From Insolitispirillum peregrinum (lineage in GTDB: Bacteria > Pseudomonadota > Alphaproteobacteria > Rhodospirillales > Rhodospirillaceae): a DNA stretch of 64,000 nt. The DNA lies in assembly GCF_900156605.1 (NCBI RefSeq), contig NZ_FTOA01000001.1:868001-932000 (forward strand). Direction: 5' to 3'. Of the stretch, positions 26,251 through 36,656 are shown in pieces. Every line of letters begins with the position of its first letter. The first letter of the stretch is position 1. Below the pieces are notes generated by a model. That model saw only the letters and a program-made list of their open reading frames with translations. It was not told where the DNA came from and searched no databases. A program made the translations under genes and the position numbers.

Positions 26251-26931
26251 TCACTGAACGGTACCAGAGGGAACCGCCAGTGTTTCCAGAAACACAGTAA
26301 AATCCGCGCAGCCACAGAATACATGGTGCGGGGTATAAGCTCCAAAGTTTTTATGGCTCTCTGGATCTGGATGCAAGAGGACCGTGCGGCATCCAGCGTT
26401 CTGGCCACACTCGATATCCACCTGATTATCGCCAATGAACCAGACCTGGGCCATGTCCTTTACCGGACTGCCCGCCAGCGCCATTTCAACCGGTTCCCGC
26501 GCGGGCTTGTCCCGGCTGGCATCACCGGCCCCCACCAAACGGATGAAATACTGATCCCATCCCAGTCGGGTTGACTCCGCGCGCAAAAAGCCACCGCTTT
26601 TGTTCGAGACAACGGCGACATAAAGCCCAAGGCGACGGGCTGCTTTCAACAGATCCTCCGCCCCCGGCAAGGTTGCCAGCATGTCGAGATGGATCGCGGC
26701 GAACGAAGACTGAAAGATGTCCTTTGCTTCCAGCCAGCGGTCCCCGAACAAGGCGGGGAAGGCATCACGCATGGACTTGGCAATCCGCCCTTTGGCTTCG
26801 CTTTCACTCCACGGCTGATGCCCCATCGCGACCAGAGTGGCATTCATCGCCTGAATGATGCTGGGCCAGGTATCGACCAGCGTGTTGTCCCAGTCGAAGA
26901 TCAACGCCTGCGGCAGCGGCGGCAAAGACAT
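26251..26931 (-). CDS. HAD-superfamily hydrolase (phosphoglycolate phosphatase-like)
   Basis: The 226-residue protein has the HAD motifs FDWDNTLVD (nucleophile Asp and acid Asp), VVSNK, a Lys in the DKPAREP segment, and [12 protein letters not shown]. An alpha-helical C1 cap, as in phosphoglycolate phosphatases, lies between motifs 1 and 2. The substrate is unknown. It lies 30 bases after the aminotransferase gene and 71 before hfq. Confidence 0.82.
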   Translation of the reverse strand: MSLPPLPQALIFDWDNTLVDTWPSIIQAMNATLVAMGHQPWSESEAKGRIAKSMRDAFPALFGDRWLEAKDIFQSSFAAIHLDMLATLPGAEDLLKAARRLGLYVAVVSNKSGGFLRAESTRLGWDQYFIRLVGAGDASRDKPAREPVEMALAGSPVKDMAQVWFIGDNQVDIECGQNAGCRTVLLHPDPESHKNFGAYTPHHVFCGCADFTVFLETLAVPSGTVQ

Positions 26932-26961
26932 CGCATTCTCTCGTTATCATCAAAAAAGTCT

Positions 26962-27834
26962 TCAGGACCAAGCCACTGCGGGCGTTATTCCGGCCACATG
27001 CCCGACATAGAGTGTTCGCAGGGCCAGCGCAAGAGGCCCCGGAACACCCTCCCCGATTTTGACCCCGTCAACCGACACGATCGGCATCACATAGGCAATG
27101 GTTGAGGATACGAACACTTCGCGGGCCACTTTGGCTTCTTCCAGAGTAAACGAACGCTCGACAACAGTATAACCCGCCGCACGGGCCAGCCGGATCAGCA
27201 CCATCCGGGTCACACCGGGCAAAATATCGTGGCCAACCGGATGGGTCAGGATTTCACCGCTGGCGTTCACCATCCATGCGTTGGAAGACCCGGCCTCGGT
27301 TACAGTCCCGTCCGGGGCAACCAGCAGAGCCTCATAGGCTCCCTGCTCAGCGGCCTGCTGTTTGGCGAGAATGTTGGGGAGCAAGGACACCGACTTGATA
27401 TCCCGGCGGCGCCAACGGATATCCGCAACACTCACAGCCGAAACACCCACAGAGATACTCTCGGCTGACGGGCCGCTCCCCGGTCGGGCGGTGATCACCA
27501 CCGACGGCATCACACCGTGCGGGAACAGGTGGTTCCGGGGGGAAACGCCGCGCGTCACCTGCAGATAGAGTATCCCGTCGCGCACCCGGTTGCGCTGGAT
27601 CATCTGGCGCAGGACCACAATCCACGCCGCACGCTGTAACGGGTTGGCGATCTGCAAGGCCGCCAGTCCCGTACACAGCCGGTCATAATGCAGGGCAAAA
27701 TCCACCGGCAGGCCACCGCGCACCGCAACGACCTCGTACAAGCCATCGGCGAATTGATACCCACGATCCTCGACATGAACCGACGCCTCGCGGTGAGGAA
27801 CATAACGACCGTTCACATAAGCGACACGCGACAT
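26962..27834 (-). CDS. Class IV aminotransferase, D-amino-acid transaminase type
   Basis: The 290-residue PLP enzyme belongs to fold type IV. The PLP lysine lies in RRRDIKSVSLLPN, and the cofactor phosphate region reads TEAGSSNAWMV. The N-terminal pattern VNGRYVPHREASVHVEDRGYQFADG is that of D-alanine transaminase (Dat), which makes D-glutamate and D-alanine for the cell wall; branched-chain aminotransferase activity cannot be excluded. It follows trkA by 18 bases, an arrangement known in alphaproteobacteria. Confidence 0.88.
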   Translation of the reverse strand: MSRVAYVNGRYVPHREASVHVEDRGYQFADGLYEVVAVRGGLPVDFALHYDRLCTGLAALQIANPLQRAAWIVVLRQMIQRNRVRDGILYLQVTRGVSPRNHLFPHGVMPSVVITARPGSGPSAESISVGVSAVSVADIRWRRRDIKSVSLLPNILAKQQAAEQGAYEALLVAPDGTVTEAGSSNAWMVNASGEILTHPVGHDILPGVTRMVLIRLARAAGYTVVERSFTLEEAKVAREVFVSSTIAYVMPIVSVDGVKIGEGVPGPLALALRTLYVGHVAGITPAVAWS

Positions 27835-27852
27835 CAGGCAACCGCTTTCCCG

Positions 27853-29229
27853 TCAGAAGTATTCAAAACGCACCGAGCACAGCTTTTCGACTTTCTTGAC
27901 CGCTTCGGCAGCAGCAAACAGGATCACCCGGTCACCGCCCTGCACCACCGTATTGCCGCGTGGCATGATCACGGTATCTCCGCGCACCACGGCCCCCAGC
28001 ATCACCCCCAAAGGCAGCTTGATGTCTTTCAGCGGCCGACCAACAAGGCTGGATGTCTCGAGGGCATCAGCCTCGATCAGCTCGCCAAAGCCTTCGTGCA
28101 GGGAATGTACCGAGTGAATGCGGCCCCGGCGAACATGGTGCAGGATGTTGGAAACGGTGATCGAGCGCGGATTGACCACCACGTCAATCCCCAGGCCCCC
28201 CATCAGGGTGTTATAGGTGGTCTTGTTCAGCAGGGAAATGGTGCGGGCCGCACCGTACCGTTTGGCCAGCAACGCCGCCATGATGTTGGTTTCATCATCA
28301 TCGGTCAGGGCAATGCAGGTTTCCACTGCCCCCACTCCGGCCTCATCAAGGATTTCCGGCTCCAGGCAGTCACCACACAGAACCATCGTCCGGTTCAGTG
28401 TTCTGGCGACATATTCCGCCTGCTCTTTATTCTGTTCGACGATTCTGACCGAGATTTCAGGATGTTCGGCCTCCAGCTGTTGCGCAAGGAACAGCCCGAT
28501 ATTGCCACCTCCCAGAATCAGAATTCGGCGCGTCTGCTTTTCTTCATGCCCAAAGGCTGCCATGGCGCGCGCAGTGTGGGCAGCGGCGACGACGAAATAG
28601 ACTTCATCTCCCGGCAGCATCTGGTCTTCGGGGGTTGGTACGATCGGGCGATCGTTCCGCACGATGCCGACCACCACCAGCTGCAAATCCGGGAACAGCA
28701 CCGACAACTGGCGCAACGGGGTGTGAACCACCGGGGTATCTTCGGTGCAGCGCACGGCCAGCAAACGGACCTTGTTGTCTGCCAGCGGAATCAGGTCAAT
28801 GGCACCCGGCACCTGCAAGCGACGGGTAATGGCCCGCGCCACCTCGATTTCCGGGCTGATGATCACGTCAATCGGCAGATTCTCGCGGGAAAACAACTGT
28901 GCCCACATCGGATTCAGGTAAGAGCGGTTGCGCACCCGGGCGATTTTGGTCGGAACGTTGAACAGGGAATGCGCCACCTGACAGGCGACCATGTTGACTT
29001 CGTCCGCATGGGTCACGGCCACCAGCATGTCGCAGTCCTGTACCCCGGCCTGCTCCAGCACGTCAGGGTGCGAGGCATGCCCGATAACCACCTTGGCATC
29101 CAGCGCATCGGCCATCTTTCGCACCAGCTCGGGCCGCTGGTCGATGACGGTAATATCGTTTCCTTCATCGGCCAGATAGCGGGCAATGTTATAGCCAACC
29201 TGCCCTGCCCCACAGATGATCACTTTCAC
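27853..29229 (-). CDS. trkA: Trk system potassium uptake protein TrkA
   Basis: TrkA is the cytoplasmic NAD(H)-binding regulator of the TrkH/TrkG potassium channel. The 458-residue protein has two RCK units, each with a Rossmann fold (VIICGAGQVGYNIA at the N terminus and ILILGGGNIGLFLA near residue 235) followed by a TrkA-C domain. The start is GTG at 29229, with AAGGGGA seven bases upstream, giving the same length as E. coli TrkA; the longer frame would begin inside ntrX. It is 16 bases after ntrX. No trkH lies in the window. Confidence 0.93.
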   Translation of the reverse strand: MKVIICGAGQVGYNIARYLADEGNDITVIDQRPELVRKMADALDAKVVIGHASHPDVLEQAGVQDCDMLVAVTHADEVNMVACQVAHSLFNVPTKIARVRNRSYLNPMWAQLFSRENLPIDVIISPEIEVARAITRRLQVPGAIDLIPLADNKVRLLAVRCTEDTPVVHTPLRQLSVLFPDLQLVVVGIVRNDRPIVPTPEDQMLPGDEVYFVVAAAHTARAMAAFGHEEKQTRRILILGGGNIGLFLAQQLEAEHPEISVRIVEQNKEQAEYVARTLNRTMVLCGDCLEPEILDEAGVGAVETCIALTDDDETNIMAALLAKRYGAARTISLLNKTTYNTLMGGLGIDVVVNPRSITVSNILHHVRRGRIHSVHSLHEGFGELIEADALETSSLVGRPLKDIKLPLGVMLGAVVRGDTVIMPRGNTVVQGGDRVILFAAAEAVKKVEKLCSVRFEYF

Positions 29230-29245
29230 CGTCGTTCCCCTTTTC

Positions 29246-30643
29246 TCATCCCTTGCCGCGTTCTTCGCCCGTGACACCCAGAGACTTCAGTTTACGATGC
29301 AAGGCAGACCGCTCCATACCGACAAACTCCGCCGTCCGCGAAATATTGCCGTTAAAGCGGGTAACCTGAGCCAGCAGATATTCCCGTTCAAACATTTCCC
29401 GGGCTTCGCGCAGCGGCAAGGCCATGATCTCGCCCGATCGTTCCAGACGCAGCACCTCTGGCGTGATCGAACCGATTTCCGCTGGCAGCATATCGACCCG
29501 GATCACCTCACGCGCATCGCCCGGTGCCATGATCAGCAGCCAGTCGATCACGTTGCGCAACTGGCGCACGTTGCCGGGCCATTCATAGGCCTGCAAAGCC
29601 GCCAGCGCGTCTTCCCCCAGCCGCCGGGGCACAGTGCCAGCCGCCTGAGCCGCACGCGCCATGAAGTAATCTGCCAGCACCGGAATGTCTTCGCGACGGT
29701 CCCGCAGGGCCGGAATTTTCAGCGGTACCACATTCAGCCGATAGAACAGGTCTTCGCGGAACTCTCCGCTCTGGATCAGCAGGTGCAGATCACGGGTGGT
29801 ACTGGCCAGAACACGGACATCAACGGCAACCCTGTGTGTTCCGCCCACACGCTCGAACATCTGATCCTGCAGAACCCGAACGATCTTTCCCTGCGTCTCC
29901 AGGGGCATGTCGGCGATTTCATCCAGCAGCAAAGTGCCGCCATCGGCCTGTTCCAGCAGGCCAACCTTGCGCGGACCGTCCTGACCATCAAAACCGCGCT
30001 CGGTACCGAACAGCTCGGTTTCCATCCGGTCCGGGTGCATGGCCGCACAGTTGACCACCACAAACGGCGCTTCGGCGCGGCGGGATTTCTCGTGGATCAG
30101 GCGGGCGGCCACTTCCTTGCCGGACCCTGCCGGCCCGGTAATCAGAATCCGCGAGCCCGACGGTGCTACCTTGTCAATGGCTTGCCGGATTTGCGACATT
30201 GCCGACGAGCGCCCATGCATTTCGCCGGTGTTGCTTTGCTGGCGGCGCAATTCCTCGTTCTCGCGCCGCAGACGGGCGGCCTCGTTGGCCCGTTCCAGAA
30301 TCAGCAACAAGCGATCGGTCTTGAACGGCTTTTCAATAAAATCGTAAGCCCCGATCTTGATCGCAGACACCGCCGTTTCGATGTTGCCATGTCCCGAGAT
30401 CATCACCACCGGAATCCCCGGTTGTTCGGCCTTGATCACTTCCAGCAACTGCAGGCCGTCAAGGCGCGACCCTTCCAGCCAGATATCAAGAATGATCAAA
30501 TGCGGAGCCCGCTCGCCAATCGTAGCCAAAGCCTGATCAGCGTTTGATGCCTCGCGGGTAGCATAGCCTTCATCCTCCAGAATGCCAGCCAGCATCATCC
30601 GGATATCGGCTTCGTCATCGACAATAAGAATATCGCGCGCCAT
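29246..30643 (-). CDS. ntrX: Nitrogen/redox response regulator NtrX
   Basis: NtrX is the response regulator paired with NtrY. The 465 residues show a receiver domain (DILIVDDEADI; phospho-acceptor Asp near residue 53 in LIILDIW), an AAA+ domain (Walker A GPAGSGKE, near 170) and a C-terminal Fis-type helix-turn-helix (NISRTAEFVGMERSALHRKL). The loop that in sigma-54 activators carries GAFTGA reads GTERGFDGQDGPRKVG instead, a known NtrX trait suggesting it does not remodel sigma-54 polymerase. It lies 23 bases after ntrY. Confidence 0.93.
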   Translation of the reverse strand: MARDILIVDDEADIRMMLAGILEDEGYATREASNADQALATIGERAPHLIILDIWLEGSRLDGLQLLEVIKAEQPGIPVVMISGHGNIETAVSAIKIGAYDFIEKPFKTDRLLLILERANEAARLRRENEELRRQQSNTGEMHGRSSAMSQIRQAIDKVAPSGSRILITGPAGSGKEVAARLIHEKSRRAEAPFVVVNCAAMHPDRMETELFGTERGFDGQDGPRKVGLLEQADGGTLLLDEIADMPLETQGKIVRVLQDQMFERVGGTHRVAVDVRVLASTTRDLHLLIQSGEFREDLFYRLNVVPLKIPALRDRREDIPVLADYFMARAAQAAGTVPRRLGEDALAALQAYEWPGNVRQLRNVIDWLLIMAPGDAREVIRVDMLPAEIGSITPEVLRLERSGEIMALPLREAREMFEREYLLAQVTRFNGNISRTAEFVGMERSALHRKLKSLGVTGEERGKG

Positions 30644-30666
30644 TTAGTGACTGTTTTCTTTACTGC

Positions 30667-32877
30667 TTAACAGGACGACTGGGCATCAGCATCCCGATGC
30701 GGAAACGCCATAACGACACGAGCCCCTCCATGCGGAGAATCTTCGAGGCTCAACGTACCATGATGGTCTTCCATGATTTTTTTGACAATTGCCAACCCCA
30801 GCCCGGTCCCTTTGGCCCGGGTGGTTACATAAGGCTCCGTCAAGCGGGACCGATCCTCCGGCAACCCCTTGCCATTATCCTCGATGATCACGCGATATGC
30901 CCCATCATCCCCCGCCGTGGTGTCCATGCTCAGCGCAATACATCCCCCACCCCGTTGTGCCACAACAGCCGGATCAGCGCCTTCGATTGCTTCGATGGCG
31001 TTTTTCAGCAAATTCGTCAAGGCCTGACCAACCTGTTGAGCATCGCACGACACAACAAGCGGCGTCGAGGGCAAGTTTACCTCAAAGCGAACCGCCGGAT
31101 AGGCGGTCTTTTGCAGGAACACCGCCTGTCTGGCCAATGTCACCAGATTTTCCGGCTTCATGGTCGGGGTCGGCATGCGGGCAAATGACGAAAATTCATC
31201 AACCATCTGACCAATATGCACCACATGACGAACGATCGTATCCGTACATTGGGTGAACACTTCGGGATCATCGGTGATCTGTTTCAGATAGCGGCGCTTC
31301 AGGCGTTCGGCAGACAGTTGAATCGGGGTCAGAGGATTTTTGATCTCGTGGGCAATGCGGCGGGCAACATCGGCCCACGCCGCCTGCCGCTGGGCGCTTT
31401 GCAGGGCGGTGATATCGTCAAAGGTCAACACATGCCCGATCAGTTCCCCGTCCAGATTTTCCGCCGTCACCCGCACCAGAAAGGTCAGGGCCTGACCATC
31501 ACGCTGGATCACGATTTCCTGCTGAAGCTGATGATCGGCACGGCGAGGCTCGACCGCCAGCAAGGTGGCCAGTTCAGGAACCACATCATCAAGCGGCTCG
31601 CCCAGCAGATAATCCAGTTCCTGCCGCAGCAACAACGACGCCGAGCGGTTTGACAGGGTGATGCGCCCTTGCGGATCGGTCGAGATGATCCCGGCAGATA
31701 CCCCCGCCAGCACCGTTTCGGCAAAGCGGCGGCGCTCGTCAAGGGCGCGGTTGGTGGTCAGCAGACGCGCCTGCTGTGCCGCCAGCTGGCTGGTCATACG
31801 GTTAAAGGTCCGCGACAGGACGGCAATTTCATCGCTGGCGGCAATCTCGGGAACCCGTACCGTCAGCTCACCGTTACGGATGCGTTCAGCGGCGTCGATC
31901 AGGTCGCTGATCGGCTGCGCCAGGCGGGTGGCAATCGACAACCCCAAGCCCACCGCCGCCATCAGCACCATCAGGGCAACGACGATAAAGATCAGCGAGA
32001 AGGTCAGTTCCAGACTGGACCGCCCCGTTTGCAGTCGCCGGTATTCCTCGACGGCACGATCAGTGCGTTCCATCGACTGAATCACCTGCTGTTCAACGAA
32101 CCGCCCGACATACAGGTAATAGTCCGGCACCACATCCAGCTTGACCAGCGCCCGCACCCGGTCATCAGACTCCCCGGTCAGCACCGCGACTTCGCCGTTA
32201 TTGGCCCGCTCCAGCGCCCAGTACGGGACTTCTTCGAACTGCAGCGAGTAGGTGTAGCCAGCCCGTGCCACCACCTTGCCGCCGGCATCAAAGATCACCG
32301 CTTCGGTCAGGCCGCGAATGTTGGCCTGCGACGCCAGATAGCGTTCCAGCACCTGCTGGTCGAGCATCAGACGCGCCCAGCCGCGCTGGACATCACCAGC
32401 AACAGCCAGCACTTCCCCGGCGATCACCCGTTGGTGTTCCTTGAGGTAGGCTTGCGCCACCGCCTGCGATTCATTCAACGCGGTACTGACCCGCTCGCCG
32501 AACCACGACTGCACACCGATATTGAAGAACAGGGCCGAAAACACCGCCACCAGAATGGCCGGAGCCACCGCAATGGCCGAGAACAGCCCGACAAAGCGCA
32601 ATTGCAGCCGGGACCCGGCGCTTTTCGACCGATGCCGCAGCCACAGGCCCACCAGCCGCTGGGCAACCATCGCCCCCAGACACAGTAACAGCACCAGATC
32701 AAGGTTCAGCAGGATGATCAGCGCATTGGACTCAGGGTCCGTCGGCGCCCAGCCGGTCATCACCGCATAGGTGGCAATTCCTGAAATCAGCGCTGCCACC
32801 GACAGGAAAACAGCCAGCTTGCGGCCAAAGGTTCCATTGCGGAACCAGACCCCCATACGCAGCATCAGGCGGCGCAT
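30667..32877 (-). CDS. ntrY: Sensor histidine kinase NtrY
   Basis: NtrY is a membrane-bound kinase acting on NtrX, linked in alphaproteobacteria to nitrogen, nitrate and redox control. The 736-residue protein has two N-terminal helices plus a third (about 20-115), a periplasmic sensor region (about 120-275), another helix (about 285-310), HAMP, PAS, and the kinase core with phospho-acceptor His in RRIAHEIKNPLTP. ATP-binding boxes appear as NAIEA, DNGKGLP and GTGLGLAIV. The ATG at 32877 follows AGGCGG; the longer frame begins with GTG at 32919. Confidence 0.93.
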   Translation of the reverse strand: MRRLMLRMGVWFRNGTFGRKLAVFLSVAALISGIATYAVMTGWAPTDPESNALIILLNLDLVLLLCLGAMVAQRLVGLWLRHRSKSAGSRLQLRFVGLFSAIAVAPAILVAVFSALFFNIGVQSWFGERVSTALNESQAVAQAYLKEHQRVIAGEVLAVAGDVQRGWARLMLDQQVLERYLASQANIRGLTEAVIFDAGGKVVARAGYTYSLQFEEVPYWALERANNGEVAVLTGESDDRVRALVKLDVVPDYYLYVGRFVEQQVIQSMERTDRAVEEYRRLQTGRSSLELTFSLIFIVVALMVLMAAVGLGLSIATRLAQPISDLIDAAERIRNGELTVRVPEIAASDEIAVLSRTFNRMTSQLAAQQARLLTTNRALDERRRFAETVLAGVSAGIISTDPQGRITLSNRSASLLLRQELDYLLGEPLDDVVPELATLLAVEPRRADHQLQQEIVIQRDGQALTFLVRVTAENLDGELIGHVLTFDDITALQSAQRQAAWADVARRIAHEIKNPLTPIQLSAERLKRRYLKQITDDPEVFTQCTDTIVRHVVHIGQMVDEFSSFARMPTPTMKPENLVTLARQAVFLQKTAYPAVRFEVNLPSTPLVVSCDAQQVGQALTNLLKNAIEAIEGADPAVVAQRGGGCIALSMDTTAGDDGAYRVIIEDNGKGLPEDRSRLTEPYVTTRAKGTGLGLAIVKKIMEDHHGTLSLEDSPHGGARVVMAFPHRDADAQSSC

Positions 32878-32922
32878 GGAAACGCCGCCTGTCTGACCAT
32901 CCCGCCGCCTGCTGACCACGGT

Positions 32923-34368
32923 CTATTTCACCCCGCGAATGACGGAAATATCCAGATCACGGATCTTCTTGCGCAGGGTGTTCCGGTTCAGGCCCAACAC
33001 CTGAGCAGCCTTGATCTGGTTGCCGCGTGTCGCATCCAGAGTCAGCGAAATCAGCGGACGTTCCAGTTCCCGCAGAATACGGTCATACAGCCCGGCAGGC
33101 GGCAATCCATCGGGATGGGCGGCAAAATAGGTGCGCAGATGGCGTTCGATCATGTCCGACAGCCCCTCGTCGGGGTTGCCTTCGCTGATGGTGGGCGGCT
33201 CGACGGTCGCCAGCTCCATTTCGATCGCCTCGACCCCGACCACCTCATCGGCATGCAGGGCGGCCAGACGGCGGACCAGATTTTCCAGCTCGCGGATGTT
33301 GCCCGGCCAGCGGTGGCGCTTCATGCGCTCCATGGCGGCGGCATCGCAGGTCTTGTGCGGCAGCCCTTCTTCGGCAGCGATGTTAAAGAAGTGCTGGACC
33401 AGTTCCGGAATGTCGTCCGCCCGCTCACGCAGGGGCGGCAGGCGGATCGGCACTACGTTCAGGCGATAGAACAGGTCTTCGCGGAACAGCCCTTGACGGA
33501 TCAGCTGGGTCAGGTCGCGGTGAGTGGCCGCAACGATACGCACGTTGGCCCGAATCGGGGTCCGGCCGCCGACCGTGGTATACTCGCCTTCCTGCAGCAC
33601 ACGCAGCAGGCGGGTCTGCGCCTCGGGCGGCATGTCACCGATTTCGTCCAGGAACAGCGTCCCGCCTTCGGCCTGCTCGAAACGGCCCTGCGCCCGGGCT
33701 GTTGCCCCGGTAAAGGCACCCTTTTCGTGGCCGAACAGCTCGGACTCAATCAGTTCGCGCGGGATTGCCGCCATGTTGACCGCAACGAACGGCCCGTTCC
33801 GCCGTTTGCCGTAGTTGTGCAGGGCGCGCGCCACCAGCTCTTTGCCGGTCCCGGACTCGCCGGTGATCATCACCGTCAGGTCGGTGTTCATCAGGCGTGC
33901 CAGCGTGCGATAGATTTCCTGCATCGCCGCCGAGCGACCGATCAACGGCAGACGGTCTTCGTCACCCTGCGCCTCGTGCGGAACGCCCAGGCTCGGCTTG
34001 GGCAGGGACAGTGCGCGGCGGACCACCGACACCAGTTCCTGCAAGTCAAACGGCTTGGGCAGGTACTCGAACGCACCGCGCTCGGTCGCCTTGACGGCGG
34101 TCAGCAGGGTGTTCTGTGCGCTCATCACAATGATGCGCAGTTCCGGGCGCAGCTTTTTGATGCGCGGGATCAGGTCCAGACCGTTTTCATCTGGCATCAC
34201 CACATCGGTGATCACCAGATCGCCATCCCCATCCGACACCCAGCGCCACAGCGTTGCCGCATTGCCGGTGGTCCGCACGTCATAGCCTGCCCGCCCCAGC
34301 GCCTGAGTCAAAACAGTACGAACGCCGTGGTCGTCATCGGCCACCAAAATTGTCGGAGAGGTCGTCAT
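32923..34368 (-). CDS. ntrC: Nitrogen regulator NtrC
   Basis: NtrC is the sigma-54-dependent activator of nitrogen-scavenging genes, phosphorylated by NtrB. The 481 residues comprise a receiver domain (Asp55 in LVITDVVMP, Lys in YLPKPFD), an AAA+ domain with GESGTGKE, an intact GAFTGA motif in [11 protein letters not shown], and Walker B in LFLDEIGDM, and a Fis-type DNA-binding domain at the C terminus ([19 protein letters not shown]). It follows ntrB by 90 bases and precedes ntrY by 45. Confidence 0.96.
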   Translation of the reverse strand: MTTSPTILVADDDHGVRTVLTQALGRAGYDVRTTGNAATLWRWVSDGDGDLVITDVVMPDENGLDLIPRIKKLRPELRIIVMSAQNTLLTAVKATERGAFEYLPKPFDLQELVSVVRRALSLPKPSLGVPHEAQGDEDRLPLIGRSAAMQEIYRTLARLMNTDLTVMITGESGTGKELVARALHNYGKRRNGPFVAVNMAAIPRELIESELFGHEKGAFTGATARAQGRFEQAEGGTLFLDEIGDMPPEAQTRLLRVLQEGEYTTVGGRTPIRANVRIVAATHRDLTQLIRQGLFREDLFYRLNVVPIRLPPLRERADDIPELVQHFFNIAAEEGLPHKTCDAAAMERMKRHRWPGNIRELENLVRRLAALHADEVVGVEAIEMELATVEPPTISEGNPDEGLSDMIERHLRTYFAAHPDGLPPAGLYDRILRELERPLISLTLDATRGNQIKAAQVLGLNRNTLRKKIRDLDISVIRGVK

Positions 34369-34458
34369 TGCAGGCTGAATCCTGATCGGGGGAAACGGGA
34401 ACGCTCAGTCAGTACACGAAAAGCGGCAGTACACAAAAAGCGCAGGGGAAAACAAGGG

Positions 34459-35583
34459 TCAGGCAAGATCCGGGGCAGGCTGGGACTTGACAATCGGCAG
34501 CATGACCTTAAAGACCGTCCGCCGGGGCAGGCTGTCAAATTCAATGATCCCGCCATGGTCATTGATGATCTTGGCCACCAGAGCCAGCCCCAGGCCGCTG
34601 CCTTTCGGCTTGGTGGTCACGAACGGGTCAAACAGGTTCTGACGGATATCCTCGGGGATGCCTTCACCATTATCCTGCACGCTGACCACCAGCGGCAGGT
34701 GGATCATCGAGCTGGTGCCCGGCACCTGCACCCGCACTCCGTGCTGATAGGCGGTGCTGAGGACGATTTCGGCATTCTCCAGCGGACAGGCTTCGGCGGC
34801 ATTCTTCACCAGATTGAGGAACACCTGCACCAACTGGTCACGATTGCCCCATACTGGCGGCAGCGAAGGGTCGAAATGCTCGAAAAAGCGCACATGCTTG
34901 CCAAAGCCGTTTTCGGCCAGACGACGGACACGTTCGAGCACACTATGGATGTTGACCGCTTCCCGTTCCAGTGGCGGCTGCTCCGAGAAGACTTCCATCC
35001 GGTCAACCAGTTGCACGATCCGGTCGGTTTCGTCACGGATCAGAGTGGTCAGAACCCGGTCTTCCTCGCTGACCACCTGCTCCAGCAACTGGGCAGAGCC
35101 ACGGATACCCGACAACGGGTTCTTGATTTCGTGCGCCAGCAACTGGCTCATCGCCGTCACCGAGCGGGCAGCACTGCGATGGGCGAGCTGCTGGCCGATC
35201 CGCATCGCCAGCGTATGTTCCAGAATGGACAGCAGTGCCCAGCCCGAGCGGTCCACCATCGGCGACACCTGCACGGTGACAGTCCGGGTTCCGGTACGCA
35301 GGGAATCAAGCGTTGCGCCAAATTCCGATACCGGGCTGTGGTTGGCCAGCGACTGACGGACCAGCGCGCAAATGGTGCTGTCCTGCGGAATCAGGCTATC
35401 CAGCCGCTGCCCGCACATGTGCAGGGCACTCAGCTCGAACAGTTGCTCGCCCGCCAGATTGACATAGCGGATGACCCCATCCAGATCGATGGCAAAGACC
35501 GCCGTCGGCAACGTCCCGAGAACGGCTTGCAGGTCAGGCTTCAGGGCCTCGGTGAGGTTTTTGCGTGTTGAACGTCCGAACAT
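34459..35583 (-). CDS. ntrB: Nitrogen sensor kinase/phosphatase NtrB
   Basis: NtrB is a cytoplasmic kinase/phosphatase that, under PII control, sets NtrC phosphorylation. The 374-residue protein has an N-terminal PAS domain (about 20-125), a dimerisation helix with phospho-acceptor His in LLAHEIKNPLSG, and an ATPase domain with NLVKNAAEA, DNGEGIPE and GSGLGLALV. No membrane segment is seen. Its ATG overlaps the last base of the dusB stop codon, indicating translational coupling. Confidence 0.95.
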   Translation of the reverse strand: MFGRSTRKNLTEALKPDLQAVLGTLPTAVFAIDLDGVIRYVNLAGEQLFELSALHMCGQRLDSLIPQDSTICALVRQSLANHSPVSEFGATLDSLRTGTRTVTVQVSPMVDRSGWALLSILEHTLAMRIGQQLAHRSAARSVTAMSQLLAHEIKNPLSGIRGSAQLLEQVVSEEDRVLTTLIRDETDRIVQLVDRMEVFSEQPPLEREAVNIHSVLERVRRLAENGFGKHVRFFEHFDPSLPPVWGNRDQLVQVFLNLVKNAAEACPLENAEIVLSTAYQHGVRVQVPGTSSMIHLPLVVSVQDNGEGIPEDIRQNLFDPFVTTKPKGSGLGLALVAKIINDHGGIIEFDSLPRRTVFKVMLPIVKSQPAPDLA

Positions 35584-36569
35584 CAGGCTGCTAACCGTTC
35601 CTGCTGGAGAAGGAAAAAATCGCCAAGAGCAGCCCGCGCAGTGGCGGGCTCCTCCAGCGCATTAAAGGCTTCACGGAACGCATTGGCGCCCGTCAAGCCA
35701 TGAACCGACCAGGCGACATGCTTGCGAGCCACCCGCAGGCCCTTGTAAGACCCATAGTGCTCCAGCAGGCTGTCGAAATGCTCCTGTACCACCGCCGCCC
35801 GCTCTGCCAGCGGCGGGTCTTCCGGCTGTTCCCCGCTGGCAAGGAAGCGGGCGATCTGCCCCAAAAGCCACGGTCGTCCCTGACTGCCACGCCCGACCAT
35901 CACCCCGTCAGCGCCAGAGGCCTGCAAGGCTGTCGCAGCCGCCGCACAACTGTCAATATCACCATTGACCACCAGCGGCAGCGACATCGCCTCGCGGACG
36001 GCCCGCACCGCCGACCAGTCAGCGGAGCCGGTATACATCTGGCAGCGGGTCCGGCCATGGACGGTCACCATCGCCATCCCGCTTTGCTCGGCAATCCGCG
36101 CCAAAGCCGGAGCGTTCAGGGCATCATTATCCCAGCCGAGCCGCATTTTAACCGTCACCGGCACCGAAACCGCTTTGGCGACCGATTCCATGATCTGCCC
36201 GGCCAGACGCTCGTCCCGCATCAGGGCCGACCCGGCAAAGCCCTTGACCACCTTTTTCACCGGGCAGCCCATGTTGATGTCAATCAGCGCCGCTCCGCGA
36301 TCGACGTTGATGCGGGCGGCTTCGGCCATCACCCACGGCTCGTTGCCAGCAAGCTGCACCGCCATCGGGAATTCTTCCTCGCACGGCGTGGACATCCGCA
36401 AGGTATCATGGTGAGCCCGAACCATCTGGGAACTGGCGATCATTTCGGAATAGACCAGCCCGGCGCCATAGCGTTTCACCAGGCGGCGAAACGGCATGTC
36501 GGTGACTCCGGACATCGGAGCCAGCAACACCGGGTTTTCAATGGTCAGGGATCCAATTGCTAACGACAT
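35583..36569 (-). CDS. dusB: tRNA-dihydrouridine synthase
   Basis: DusB uses FMN and NADPH to reduce uridine in the tRNA D-loop. The 328-residue protein has the TIM-barrel opening VLLAPMSGVTDMPFRRL, the catalytic cysteine in NMGCPVKKV, and the FMN phosphate-binding segment GVMVGRGSQGRPW. Its position directly before ntrBC, with a one-base overlap, is the same in many proteobacteria and makes it the likely first gene of the ntr operon. Confidence 0.95.
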   Translation of the reverse strand: MSLAIGSLTIENPVLLAPMSGVTDMPFRRLVKRYGAGLVYSEMIASSQMVRAHHDTLRMSTPCEEEFPMAVQLAGNEPWVMAEAARINVDRGAALIDINMGCPVKKVVKGFAGSALMRDERLAGQIMESVAKAVSVPVTVKMRLGWDNDALNAPALARIAEQSGMAMVTVHGRTRCQMYTGSADWSAVRAVREAMSLPLVVNGDIDSCAAAATALQASGADGVMVGRGSQGRPWLLGQIARFLASGEQPEDPPLAERAAVVQEHFDSLLEHYGSYKGLRVARKHVAWSVHGLTGANAFREAFNALEEPATARAALGDFFLLQQERLAA

Positions 36570-36581
36570 GATCTCACAGAT

Positions 36582-36610
36582 AAAAGGCGCGCCCCATCAC
36601 CGGGCACGCC
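36582..36610 (-). terminator. Rho-independent terminator between the cytochrome assembly-type gene and dusB
   Basis: On the minus strand GGCGTGCCC pairs with GGGCGCGCC (one G-U pair) around a 7-base loop, and TTTTAT follows. The feature separates the upstream membrane protein from dusB, so the ntr operon should have its own promoter between about 36570 and 36581 or rely on read-through. Confidence 0.65.
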
Positions 36611-36656
36611 TGCATAATAATTAGGCAACGACAGGAAAATCAAATAGAAATATCGC

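Noticed and set aside
33115-35571. An 818-codon plus-strand frame opposite ntrC and ntrB
   Set aside because: It is a complementary-strand shadow of two well-recognised genes, with no domain-like segment.
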